26,363 nt of DNA from Nitrososphaerota archaeon (GCA_016126025.1 JAEFDA010000066.1:1-26363); one strand, 5' to 3'; positions 6,807-13,558 are shown, numbered from the stretch's first letter. A program made the numbers and translations. The notes: generated by a model from the letters alone, not told the origin.

Positions 6807-7670
6807 TCAGGAGGGCGTGTAGCCGGCCCGCTCGGCCAGGGCCATGGCCCGGGAGTGGGCGGCGGCCAGCACCTCGTCGCGCGTCTCGGCGGTCACATAC
6901 CCCGACTCCACGGACAGGGAGCGCGCCGACGAGGACGCCTTGGCGAGTATCTGCACGATGTTGTCGGCGGTGGCGTAGCTGGCCTCCACCGACAGGTTCA
7001 CCGCCTCCTGGTGGGCGGCGGCCAGGCTCCCGGCCACCCTCTCCACATCTATCACCAGCTCGTCCCGCCCGTACTTGAAACCGTCCTCCAGGGCCGTGTC
7101 CAGCAGTATGGACGCCTCTATGGGCTTGATGTCCAGCTTGCCCAGCATCGAGGCCAGCTTCTCGCCGATGACCTCGCCCTTTCGGACCGGCACCGTATCC
7201 TTGGCTATCCATATCGTCCCCTGGTCTATGCGGGTGGGTATCCCCGCCTCCTTGAACTCGGTGAGCATCGGGCCCGGCGCTATTCCGGTGTTGCGGGCGG
7301 CGACCTCCACGTCCACGCTGGCTATGTCGCCCCCCCGGGCAGCCAGCATCACCTTGTTCTTGGCAAGAATCATGTTGAGGCGGAACGGCGACATGTCGGT
7401 GAACAGCAGCATGCACTGCCCCCCGATGTCCTGAACTAGGCGGTCGACCCCCGGCGTCTGGGCGCCCTCCAAGGCCTTTACGGCCAGCTTGTCCTTTATG
7501 CTGACAAACTCTACCTGGCCCTTCAGCTTCTTGCGTAGTTGTAGTATCTGCGAGGCCCGGACCTTCTCCAGCCGTATGAGCGCCACCGTACCGTACTTGC
7601 GGGGCGTCTCCTGGAGCTGGGCGTACATCCGGGTCTTCCTGGGTGGATACCGGGTCCTGTTCTCATGCAT
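6807..7670 (-). CDS. rplP0: Large-subunit ribosomal stalk protein uL10 (P0)
   Basis: The product has 287 residues from the ATG at 7670. The rRNA-binding domain is at about residues 15-110 (KYGTVALIRLEKVRASQILQ and the lysine-rich strand VSIKDKLAVKAL). An inserted domain follows at about residues 110-190, with GIAPGPMLTEF. Then come helices that bind L12 dimers (EASYATADNIVQIL). Archaeal P0 usually ends in a glutamate-rich linker plus a GLFG-like tail as in L12; this protein stops at ERAGYTPS and lacks it. The start overlaps the uL1 stop by eight bases, so the two are one operon. Confidence 0.93.
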   Translation of the reverse strand: MHENRTRYPPRKTRMYAQLQETPRKYGTVALIRLEKVRASQILQLRKKLKGQVEFVSIKDKLAVKALEGAQTPGVDRLVQDIGGQCMLLFTDMSPFRLNMILAKNKVMLAARGGDIASVDVEVAARNTGIAPGPMLTEFKEAGIPTRIDQGTIWIAKDTVPVRKGEVIGEKLASMLGKLDIKPIEASILLDTALEDGFKYGRDELVIDVERVAGSLAAAHQEAVNLSVEASYATADNIVQILAKASSSARSLSVESGYVTAETRDEVLAAAHSRAMALAERAGYTPS

Positions 7671-8313
7671 CGCGCCTGCTACCCCGCACCACGCCACCCA
7701 TGGTGGCCTTTACCAGAACGTCCCGTATGTTCTTCTCGCCGTTGGGGAGCTTCTTCTCTATGGCCCCCAGCACGGCCATGGCGTTGGCCGCCAATCCGGC
7801 ATCGTCCATGGCCTGGTCGCCGATGCGGCAGGAGACCGACAGGGACCCCCGGACCCTCACCCGGACCGAGCGCCGGAACCGCTGCAGGAACGCCTCTATG
7901 GGGGCGTTGAACGGGACGGGTGCCGGCATCTTGCCCCGGGGCCCCAGCAGCTGGCCCAGCGACTTTCCCACCGTGGGCATTATCTTGGTGTCCGCCAGAA
8001 AGAAGTCGTACTTGTTGATGAACTTGCGGGCCGCCCTCTTGTCGCCGGCCAGCCGGCCCAGCTCCTCGGCGTCCACCACGGCGCTGGCGTTGGCCGCCTT
8101 GGCCTTGGCCCCCATGTCCCCTCCGGCCAGCACGCAGACCGCCGCCTCCGAGCCGGCCTGGGGGAGCTGGACCACCTCGTTCAGCTGAAAGCCCTTCTTG
8201 ACGTCTATATCCTTGAAGACGGTGATCAGCTCCATGGTCTGGGTGAAACCGCGCTTGCCGGCGGCGGCCTTGGCCTCACCTATCATCTCCCGCATGCGGG
8301 GCTCGTCGATCAC
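7663..8313 (-). CDS. rpl1: Large-subunit ribosomal protein uL1
   Basis: The product has 216 residues, typical of archaeal uL1 and its two-domain fold. Landmarks are the FTQTMELITVFKDIDVKKG segment, the basic KAARKFINKYD region, the glycine-rich loop LGPRGKMPAPVP, and the C-terminal strand GSLSVSCRIGD. It forms the L1 stalk at the E site and, in several archaea, represses its own mRNA. The GTG at 8313 lies about 25 nt after a TATA-like TTTTATGA, supporting leaderless initiation. uL10 follows with overlap. Confidence 0.94.
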   Translation of the reverse strand: MIDEPRMREMIGEAKAAAGKRGFTQTMELITVFKDIDVKKGFQLNEVVQLPQAGSEAAVCVLAGGDMGAKAKAANASAVVDAEELGRLAGDKRAARKFINKYDFFLADTKIMPTVGKSLGQLLGPRGKMPAPVPFNAPIEAFLQRFRRSVRVRVRGSLSVSCRIGDQAMDDAGLAANAMAVLGAIEKKLPNGEKNIRDVLVKATMGGVVRGSRRDA

Positions 8314-8334
8314 GGGGGCCGCTTTCGTCGGGCC

Positions 8335-8342
8335 TCATAAAA
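8335..8342 (-). promoter_or_regulatory. TATA box of the uL1-uL10 operon
   Basis: Reads TTTTATGA on this strand, centred about 25 nt before the uL1 GTG at 8313. Confidence 0.45.
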
Positions 8343-8688
8343 CCGTTTGTCGGGCGGCGCTGTGGAATCCAAGAGTTGTCCAGTCCATACAACACGGGCA
8401 CGCTCCACCGGCAATGTGGCTCGCCGGAGGGCGATGGGAGGTTGGCATGGTCCGGGCGGCATGGGGCGGCGTCACGCAGCACCCCGGATTGCGACGGGCG
8501 GCGTACGACATGGCGCGCGGCCGGCCTGCCGGCATATGGCGGCGCGGCATGCAACGGGGCGTGGCGGCTGCGCGGCACGTACGTCCTCACGTTCCCCTCA
8601 TACACGCACGAATCATCACACCAGCGCCGTGTCCTGAGTGTAAAAGCCAGGCGGATCCGAGGACGTGCGCACGACACGTTGATATCAA
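8343..8688. other. Gene-free GC-rich intergenic region
   Basis: About 350 nt with no supported gene. Frames are open on both strands, but the translations are dominated by Arg, Ala, Pro and Gly with no conserved look. A small hairpin (GCCGG-CCTG-CCGGC near 8519-8532) is present. The frame of the downstream winged-helix gene is open through part of it, but the promoter places that gene's start at 8718. Confidence 0.4.
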
Positions 8689-8697
8689 TTTATATAG
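8689..8697 (+). promoter_or_regulatory. TATA box of the winged-helix gene
   Basis: TTTATATAG is centred about 25 nt before the ATG at 8718. It decides that start over the longer open frame. Confidence 0.6.
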
Positions 8698-8717
8698 TAA
8701 GATGGCGATTCCCGAAT

Positions 8718-8999
8718 ATGGTCACATACAGGACGAGTATGCAGATCATAGCAGATCTGCTGACCGCCACCCAAGACTCGGGCATGGAAGGAATCCGGAC
8801 GACCTCGTTGCTGACCAAGGCAAACCTGTCGCACTCCAGGCTGGGAAAGTTCCTGGAAAACCTCACCGGTGCCGGACTGGTCAACCGCATAATGTTCGAC
8901 GGCAAGCACACCTTCGTTATCACCCCCAAGGGAAGGCAGTATCTGGAGTCTTACCGCAGGTTCTCCAGCATAGCAGAGTCCTTCGGACTGGAACTGTAG
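8718..8999 (+). CDS. Small winged-helix DNA-binding protein
   Basis: The product has 93 residues. The order is helix (MQIIADLLTATQ), helix-turn-helix (TSLLTKANLSHSRLGKFLENL) and wing (GLVNRIMFDGKHTFVITPKG), then a C-terminal helix (YLESYRRFSSIAESFGLEL) suited to dimerisation. This is the stand-alone winged helix (HTH_45/MarR-like) of which thaumarchaea carry many copies. The short form is chosen because a strong TATA box lies exactly at the leaderless distance. Target genes are unknown; the adjacent micro membrane protein genes are candidates by position only. Confidence 0.85.
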   Translation: MVTYRTSMQIIADLLTATQDSGMEGIRTTSLLTKANLSHSRLGKFLENLTGAGLVNRIMFDGKHTFVITPKGRQYLESYRRFSSIAESFGLEL

Positions 9000-9002
9000 T
9001 CC

Positions 9003-9173
9003 TCATCTCTCCCTTTTCCTCTTGTATTGCCGGCGGTTGCTGTACGCCGAGTACATTATCACTATGATGGCGCCCCCCAGCATCCCGTAGAACGGCAGCC
9101 ACCGGCCCTGGCTGGCCATTATTATCATGCCCCCGATCATCAGGACGAGTATCACCAGAAGGTAGCGGTTCAC
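9003..9173 (-). CDS. Micro membrane protein (56 aa)
   Basis: Two hydrophobic segments are visible (about residues 4-19, YLLVILVLMIGGMIIM, and 25-42, PFYGMLGGAIIVIMYSA), followed by a strongly basic tail (NRRQYKRKRER). This suggests a hairpin in the membrane with a cytoplasmic C-terminus. The GTG at 9173 is preferred because a TATA box (9195-9203) lies about 26 nt before it; an ATG at 9239 would add 22 residues but would span that box. The stop is 3 nt from the stop of the convergent winged-helix gene. I do not recognise the family. Confidence 0.65.
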   Translation of the reverse strand: MNRYLLVILVLMIGGMIIMASQGRWLPFYGMLGGAIIVIMYSAYSNRRQYKRKRER

Positions 9174-9194
9174 CGCAGAGTGGCGGGGGCGGTC

Positions 9195-9203
9195 GTATAA
9201 TTG
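9195..9203 (-). promoter_or_regulatory. TATA box of the 56-aa membrane protein gene
   Basis: The AT-rich stretch 9195-9209 (ATTATACAATTATAC on this strand) is centred about 26 nt before the GTG at 9173. Confidence 0.45.
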
Positions 9204-9225
9204 TATAATGGATAGGGTGGCAGGG

Positions 9226-9232
9226 TTATATT
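9226..9232 (+). promoter_or_regulatory. TATA box of the 58-aa membrane protein gene
   Basis: TTATATT is centred about 26 nt before the GTG at 9255. With the opposite-strand box 20-30 bp away it forms a compact divergent promoter. Confidence 0.5.
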
Positions 9233-9254
9233 CCACCACATACGCACCATACCC

Positions 9255-9431
9255 GTGATCAAGCTGCTGGAGCTGGTCGGGTTGGCGGCGATAGGGGGCA
9301 CCATCTACTCGTTCGTGGGGATGGTCGGGAGCGATTACAGATGGCCGGTCTTTCTGGCGTGCGCCGGGGTGGCCGTCGCCGTCATCGTATACCGCAAGAG
9401 GCTACGCGAGCGGGAATCGACAAATGTATAA
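9255..9431 (+). CDS. Micro membrane protein (58 aa)
   Basis: A short gene starting with GTG at 9255 and ending in TAA at 9429-9431. The peptide begins VIKLLELVGLAAIGG and has two hydrophobic stretches (about residues 5-23 and 30-47), then a basic tail (YRKRLRERE). Codon use fits the neighbours and a TATA box stands at the leaderless distance. It is divergent from the other micro membrane protein and similar in design: two helices plus a basic C-terminus. The pair may act together. Family not recognised. Confidence 0.6.
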   Translation: MIKLLELVGLAAIGGTIYSFVGMVGSDYRWPVFLACAGVAVAVIVYRKRLRERESTNV

Positions 9432-9433
9432 AG
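9426..9433 (+). promoter_or_regulatory. TATA box of the candidate 24-28 aa peptide gene
   Basis: GTATAAAG overlaps the stop of the preceding gene and is centred about 26 nt before the ATG at 9456. Confidence 0.4.
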
Positions 9434-9443
9434 GTCGATCCAA

Positions 9444-9530
9444 ATGAGTATTGAAATGGGCGAGCAGATCCCCGAATGGTGGAGGGGAATGGGCGAGAAG
9501 CTGGAGACTGACATCGAGGATATGCGGTGA
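9444..9530 (+). CDS. Candidate micro-protein (24-28 aa)
   Basis: Two in-frame ATGs (9444 and 9456) open a frame ending in TGA at 9528-9530. The shorter reading is MGEQIPEWWRGMGEKL followed by an acidic stretch: amphipathic, acidic and with a WW pair. The TATA-like GTATAAAG fits leaderless initiation at 9456. Very short frames arise by chance, so the case rests on the promoter, codon use like that of the neighbours and the lack of any other explanation for the stretch. It could also be the first exon-like remnant of a truncated gene. Confidence 0.35.
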   Translation: MSIEMGEQIPEWWRGMGEKLETDIEDMR

Positions 9531-9569
9531 TGCGGGGGAACCGGCGGGCGGCCCCCAACAACAGTAGCA

Positions 9570-9643
9570 AGCCTCGAACGGGCTTTGAACCCGCGACCTA
9601 ACGCTTACGAGGCGTTCGCTCTACCAGGCTGAGCTATCGAGGC
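9570..9643 (-). tRNA. tRNA-Thr (anticodon CGU)
   Basis: On the minus strand a full cloverleaf can be folded. The acceptor stem is GCCTCGA/TCGAGGC (perfect), and the D arm is GCTC-AGCCTGGTA-GAGC. The anticodon stem AACGC/GCGTT encloses the loop CTCGTAA with anticodon CGT, and the T arm is GCGGG-TTCAAAG-CCCGT. The discriminator is T, as in archaeal threonine tRNAs, and CCA is not encoded. There is no intron. CGU reads ACG, a codon common in this GC-rich sequence. The upstream box TTTATAAA at 9667-9674 is shared with the divergent phosphohexomutase gene. Confidence 0.96.
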
Positions 9644-9666
9644 ACGGGTGCGCCCTCCGCCCGGAG

Positions 9667-9674
9667 TTTATAAA
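9667..9674. promoter_or_regulatory. Palindromic TATA box shared by tRNA-Thr and phosphohexomutase
   Basis: TTTATAAA is its own reverse complement. Its centre is about 24 nt before the phosphohexomutase ATG (9694) and about 27 nt before the tRNA 5' end (9643), and no second box is seen for either gene. Confidence 0.6.
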
Positions 9675-9693
9675 AAGCCTTTCCGGGTATGGA

Positions 9694-10959
9694 ATGGTGA
9701 AGGTTACCATATCGGGGATCAGGGGGGTGGTCGGCGAAGACCTGGGCTTGCGGGAGGTGACGCGGTTCTGCGGCAACTTTGCGCGTATGATGCGGGGGGG
9801 CGCCTGCGTATTGGGCCGGGACACCAGGCCGTCGGGAGAGTCGATGGCCGGGGCGGCGGCCGCGGCCCTGGCCGGCGGCGGCATGGACGTGATGGACATG
9901 GGGGTGGCGCCCACCCCGGCGGTCTTCTTTGAGGCCCGCCGGCGGGGCGCGGGGGTGGCGGTGACCGCCTCGCACAACCCCGTGTCGTGGAACGGGCTAA
10001 AGTTCGTGGCGGGGGGCCGAGGGGCCGACCACACCATGATGCGCCGCATATCCGACGGCGTGGTCGGGGCCCCCCCGCGGTGCGGTTCCCGCACGGCGAT
10101 ATCGTCCGGGTACGTAGAAGAGGCCGCCGGCACCATAGGGCGCATAGACGGGGAGCCCTCGGTGCTGGTAGATGCAGGGGGCGGGGCGGCGGCAGGGACG
10201 GCCCCCCAGCTGCTGCGGGCCATAGGGTGCCGGGTGGAGACCATATCTGGCGGCGTGCCCCGCCCGGACCCCACCTCCGGGGGGCTGGAGAGGCTGGCGG
10301 CCGGCTCGGCCACATGCGACATGGGCGTGGCCTTTGACATGGACGGTGACCGGATGGTGCTGGCCGTGGACGGCCGGGTGCAGCCGCCCGATGCCACCCT
10401 GGGGCTGGGGGTGGCCGCGGCCATGGAACGGGGGCACCGCGACTTTGTGCTTAGTGTGGACACCAGCGTTCTGGTGGAGAGGTACATATCGGAACGGGGC
10501 GGGACCGTGCACCGGTGCGCGGTGGGCGAGGCCAACGTGGTCGGGGCCATGACAGGGTGTGGCGCCGGGGCCGGGGGCGAGGGAAGCAGCGGCGGCTTCA
10601 TCCTGGGGGAGTTCAACTGGTGCCGGGACGGCATGCTGGCAGCAGGGCTGCTTGCCTCCATGGTTCCGGGTGGCGCCATGCGCCGAACTCTGCGCGAGGT
10701 GACCGGGAGCGCCATAGTAAGGGAGAGGGTGAAGGGTGACGCCTCCGCCCTGCCACGCATAGTGGAGCGGATGGGGCGGATCTCCTCGGAGGTGGACTGT
10801 ACGGACGGGGCGCGGGGCATCATAGACGAGGACACCTGGGTGCTGGTGCGCCCCTCCAACACCGAGGATATAGTGCGGGTGTCTGCCGAGGCGGCCGATA
10901 TGGAACGGTGCCGGGGGCTGGTGCGCCAGATGTCCGAGGCGGTGCGGGGGCATGTCTGA
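9694..10959 (+). CDS. Phosphohexomutase (phosphoglucosamine/phosphomannomutase family)
   Basis: The 421 residues belong to the alpha-D-phosphohexomutase superfamily. In order: the N-terminal SGIRGVVGE motif, the phosphoserine loop TASHNP (Ser at about residue 93), the metal-binding loop DMDGDR (residues 215-220), the substrate-specificity region around EFNWCRDG (canonically GEXSGH), and the C-terminal phosphate-binding RPSNTED. It interconverts 1- and 6-phosphohexoses, probably glucosamine or mannose phosphates for glycan or lipid precursors; sequence motifs alone do not settle the sugar. It is slightly short for the family (about 450). The ATG follows a TATA box at the leaderless distance. 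The end overlaps thiL by eight bases. Confidence 0.88.
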   Translation: MVKVTISGIRGVVGEDLGLREVTRFCGNFARMMRGGACVLGRDTRPSGESMAGAAAAALAGGGMDVMDMGVAPTPAVFFEARRRGAGVAVTASHNPVSWNGLKFVAGGRGADHTMMRRISDGVVGAPPRCGSRTAISSGYVEEAAGTIGRIDGEPSVLVDAGGGAAAGTAPQLLRAIGCRVETISGGVPRPDPTSGGLERLAAGSATCDMGVAFDMDGDRMVLAVDGRVQPPDATLGLGVAAAMERGHRDFVLSVDTSVLVERYISERGGTVHRCAVGEANVVGAMTGCGAGAGGEGSSGGFILGEFNWCRDGMLAAGLLASMVPGGAMRRTLREVTGSAIVRERVKGDASALPRIVERMGRISSEVDCTDGARGIIDEDTWVLVRPSNTEDIVRVSAEAADMERCRGLVRQMSEAVRGHV

Positions 10960-11932
10960 GGACGAGATAGTGGGGATATACCGGGAGAGGTTGGGGCTGG
11001 GGGAGGATGCCCGCAACGACGTGGAGGCCGTGCAAGCGGGGAACCGCCTGCTGGTCTCAAAGGTCGACACGCTGGTGTACGGCACAGATGTGCCGCCGGG
11101 AATGACACCCCGGAAGGCCGCAAGGAAGGCCGCCGTGGCCTGCGTCAGCGACTTTGCTGCCAAGGGCGTGCGGCCCAGGTGGGCGCTGGTGTCTATCACG
11201 GCCCCGACGTCCTGCACTGCCAGAATGCACGGGTCGATGGCCTCCGGGCTGGCCGACGCCGCCGACGCGTATGGGTTCAAGGTGCTGGGCGGCGACACCA
11301 ACCGGGGGTCCGAGATCTCCATCACCGTATGCATGATGGGCCTGGCCAAGGGAGTGTTCCCCCGGAAGGACGCCCCGACCGGTCCCGGATACTGGAAGCG
11401 TCCCCCCGCCGTTCCAGGTCGGGGGGGCGCGTCTCCCGGGGACCGGGTGTTCGCCACCGGCCCCTTCGGGTTGTCCGCCGCCGGGCTGTACGCCATATCG
11501 CACGGCGTGCCCGGCCCCCGGGGGGCCCTCAGGGCGGTGATGGAGCCCCGAGCGCGGCTGGACTTTGGCGCCAGGGCGGCGCCCTACCTCAGCTCTACAA
11601 TGGACTCCAGCGACGGCCTCTCCACCACTCTGAACGAGATGGCCGCCCGGAGCGGCGTGGCCATAATAGTGGACTGCGAGCCGGCCGCCGACGGCGTGGC
11701 CGAGTTTGCCGCCAAGCACGGACTGGATCCCGACAGTCTGGTGTACCACGGCGGCGAGGAGTACGAGATCGTGTTCACGCTGCGGCCCGGTGGAATAAAC
11801 GACATATTCAGCGCCATACGGGACACCCGCACCCCCCTGACACCCATAGGGCGCGTGGAGGAGGGCGAGGGCGTGTACGTGGGGCATAAGGACCGGAAGC
11901 GGCTGGTAGACGGTGGGTGGAAGGCGTTCTGA
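10952..11932 (+). CDS. thiL: Thiamine-monophosphate kinase
   Basis: The 326 residues match ThiL of the AIR synthase/PurM superfamily, which makes thiamine diphosphate from thiamine monophosphate. Visible motifs are the N-terminal loop ending NDVEAV (normally GDDAA), ACVSDFAAKGVRP, the GGDTNRG loop, MDSSDGLSTTL, and HGGEEYEIVFT near residue 270. The first metal-binding motif is altered from DD to ND, but the other aspartates remain, so activity is still likely. An insertion of about ten residues lies near residue 150. The start overlaps the mutase by eight bases, so the two are co-translated. Confidence 0.88.
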   Translation: MSEDEIVGIYRERLGLGEDARNDVEAVQAGNRLLVSKVDTLVYGTDVPPGMTPRKAARKAAVACVSDFAAKGVRPRWALVSITAPTSCTARMHGSMASGLADAADAYGFKVLGGDTNRGSEISITVCMMGLAKGVFPRKDAPTGPGYWKRPPAVPGRGGASPGDRVFATGPFGLSAAGLYAISHGVPGPRGALRAVMEPRARLDFGARAAPYLSSTMDSSDGLSTTLNEMAARSGVAIIVDCEPAADGVAEFAAKHGLDPDSLVYHGGEEYEIVFTLRPGGINDIFSAIRDTRTPLTPIGRVEEGEGVYVGHKDRKRLVDGGWKAF

Positions 11933-12073
11933 ACCCCCGACGGCCCCAGGGCCGGCGGCGCCGTCCCGGCCTGCCGCTGCGCACGGCGCCGGCGGGCCAA
12001 GGTGCCGTATACGGCGCGTTTGTGTCCGGAGACCGGGCCGTCCCGGCCGGCTGCGCCCTCTGCAACGCACCGG

Positions 12074-12149
12074 CCCGCCTTCCAGGCGGGCATATATTGG
12101 CCGTGCGGCCCGCCCCGGCGCGAGTCCGCAGGAGACTCGGGGCTGCGCC
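12074..12149 (+). other. Hairpins and TATA-like box in the thiL 3' intergenic region
   Basis: The 275 nt from 11933 to 12207 hold no supported gene. Three elements stand out. A perfect CCCGCC/GGCGGG hairpin lies at 12074-12090. CATATATTGG follows at once (12091-12100). About 20 nt downstream is a nested hairpin, GGCGC-GAGTC ... GACTC ... GCGCC (12117-12149). The first hairpin may close the thiL transcript; the second could belong to a short RNA started from the TATA-like box. No known RNA family is recognised. Confidence 0.35.
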
Positions 12150-12207
12150 CGTATTCCGGCAGCACGATACTTTTCTGATCATGCACGATCCGGAGGCAGA
12201 CCCGGCC

Positions 12208-12576
12208 TCACGCGGTCTTTCTATTCAGCAGCACAAGGATTGCAATCACGATTCCGACAAAGGCAAACTGGAACACCTCGGTCAGAATTCCATTGTCGCT
12301 TATTCGGCCACCTCTGCCGGTGATAAAGTTCTCTGGAATACGGGTAATGACCCAGATTGCGATAAAGACTACGGTCCCTCCAAGGCCGATGCCATACCAG
12401 ACCTGCCCCCACCTTCTCACCATTGGAATGACCCAGAAGATCTGGGCGGCTCCCCCCACAAGAAACAGGATTTGTGTGTTTATCCGGCCAGAGTCATATC
12501 CCAAAACCACGTGTATTATTCCCGCAATTGCGGTGGTTGCTGCCGCTGCGTAAAACAGAGCGTCCAGTCTGTTCAT
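12208..12576 (-). CDS. Four-helix membrane protein of unknown function
   Basis: The 122 residues have four predicted membrane helices: about residues 7-27 (ending HVVLGY), 34-53 (ILFLVGGAAQIFWVIPMV), 59-78 and 100-117. The loops contain short motifs such as RRWGQVWY and ITRIPENFITGRGG. Proteins of this design are recurrent in marine ammonia-oxidising archaea, sometimes beside multicopper oxidases; that link is recollection, and no such neighbour is present here. The gene is noticeably less GC-rich than the flanking housekeeping genes. A TATA box lies about 28 nt before the ATG, which carries no clear leader. Confidence 0.8.
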   Translation of the reverse strand: MNRLDALFYAAAATTAIAGIIHVVLGYDSGRINTQILFLVGGAAQIFWVIPMVRRWGQVWYGIGLGGTVVFIAIWVITRIPENFITGRGGRISDNGILTEVFQFAFVGIVIAILVLLNRKTA

Positions 12577-12600
12577 CCTGAATCAAAAAGGTTTGCAAGT

Positions 12601-12608
12601 AATTTAAG
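12601..12608 (-). promoter_or_regulatory. TATA box of the four-helix membrane protein gene
   Basis: CTTAAATT on this strand, centred about 28 nt before the ATG at 12576. Confidence 0.5.
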
Positions 12609-12751
12609 ATGTTGTATTTTTTGAAACGGACTGAATTGCACCAAACATTCGGCGCCGGAGATTGGGCTCCTCTCCCTCGGGCCGTGCCATGGCACCCCGC
12701 GCTGTATGGCCAGGAGGGGATCTTCGCGACGGCGCCGTGGATGGGGAGGGA

Positions 12752-12874
12752 GTGGACACCCGGTCCACGCGGGAACCGGACGGCCGCGAGTCGATATGCG
12801 TACGGGTGTTCTACAGGGCGATGGAGATGGTGCTGGGCGTGGTCTCCAGATCGAGGTACAGCACGAACAGAAGC
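12752..12874 (+). pseudogene. Probable 5' fragment of a frame-disrupted gene
   Basis: From a GTG at 12752 one frame reads in a natural way (EPDGRESICVRVFYRAMEMV, then a serine/arginine-rich stretch) until about 12870. There the gene-like signal moves to the next frame (KRPAISFLHRMYVE), which continues into the reading frame at 12901-13206. No TATA box or leader precedes the downstream part. A single-base slip near 12860-12875 would join the two. The family is not recognised. Confidence 0.35.
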
Positions 12875-12900
12875 GGCCCGCCATATCGTTCCTGCACCGC

Positions 12901-13206
12901 ATGTACGTTGAGACGAGCCTCTGGGGGCCGTCGATGCACTACATGACGCTGTCCATCACGCACAAGACCCGCCAAGACAACGAATGTCTGAGAAGCCTAC
13001 ACGACCCGGTAGTGCGGGATACGATAGACGGCCGCGCCGTGCCCGACTGGAGCGAGGACCTGATAGAATTCGCGGTGGCGATGGACATGGCACATCTACA
13101 GGTGATCACGTACGCCCGCCTCGAAGACAACTCGCTGCTGGACTCCCTGGCGCGCCACTATCGCGACGACCCGATAACCTGCACTAGGTACACGCCAGGC
13201 ACCTGA
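12901..13206 (+). CDS. Hypothetical protein (101 aa), probably the body of a frame-disrupted gene
   Basis: From the ATG at 12901 the codons look genuinely coding, with strong third-position GC bias. The translation is balanced, with segments such as MHYMTLSITHKTRQDNECL, PDWSEDLIEFAVAMDMAHLQ and LLDSLARHYRDDP. Nothing recognisable matches. The frame stays open upstream to 12706, but that part is low-complexity. After the TGA the coding look continues in another frame (RHLRFINAADKADGWRR, up to a stop at 13401-13403), so both ends may be affected by frameshifts. Either this is a short real gene or the largest piece of a decaying one. Confidence 0.4.
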   Translation: MYVETSLWGPSMHYMTLSITHKTRQDNECLRSLHDPVVRDTIDGRAVPDWSEDLIEFAVAMDMAHLQVITYARLEDNSLLDSLARHYRDDPITCTRYTPGT

Positions 13207-13558
13207 GGTTCATCAATGCCGCGGACAAGGCCGACGGGTGGAGACGGAGGGCAGGCGCCTCTTTCTCGGCGCCGACGTCTGGGGACGCCCGTAGATACTC
13301 GAAGAGACGGGGGCTGACGGGGGCCGGAACATTTGGGCCGTCCCCCATATACCGTCGGCATCACCATCAGCTGGTGACAGGGGGCTTCCCAATCACACCC
13401 TAGATGGCGGGGCGCCCAATCGCCGACTGAAAAAGACGGTCCCCGAAGCGGGCGGTGGCAGGATCAGGCGCAGCGTATGCGCGACGGCGGGTCGTCCAAA
13501 TTTTGAGATTGCAAGGCCCAAGCATGCCGAATCTGCTAGCAACACGGCGAGCGGCGCG
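13207..13558. other. Gene-free stretch with decaying coding signal
   Basis: About 350 nt between the hypothetical gene and the toxin gene. One plus-strand frame lacks stops from about 13186 to 13403 but has no start codon. Short self-complementary pieces occur (GGCGCC pairs near 13256-13280; CACCA/TGGTG near 13365-13380). No tRNA, CRISPR or promoter is recognised. Confidence 0.35.

Noticed and set aside
8376..8717. N-terminal extension of the winged-helix gene
   Set aside because: The strong TATA box at 8689-8697 lies inside it and the translation is low-complexity.
9621..11496. Large minus-strand open frames opposite the phosphohexomutase and thiL
   Set aside because: They are shadows caused by high third-position GC; the plus-strand proteins have clear catalytic motifs.
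11917..12624. Plus-strand open frame of 235 codons
   Set aside because: It runs antisense to the four-helix membrane protein, which has a TATA box and convincing helices, and no homology is apparent.
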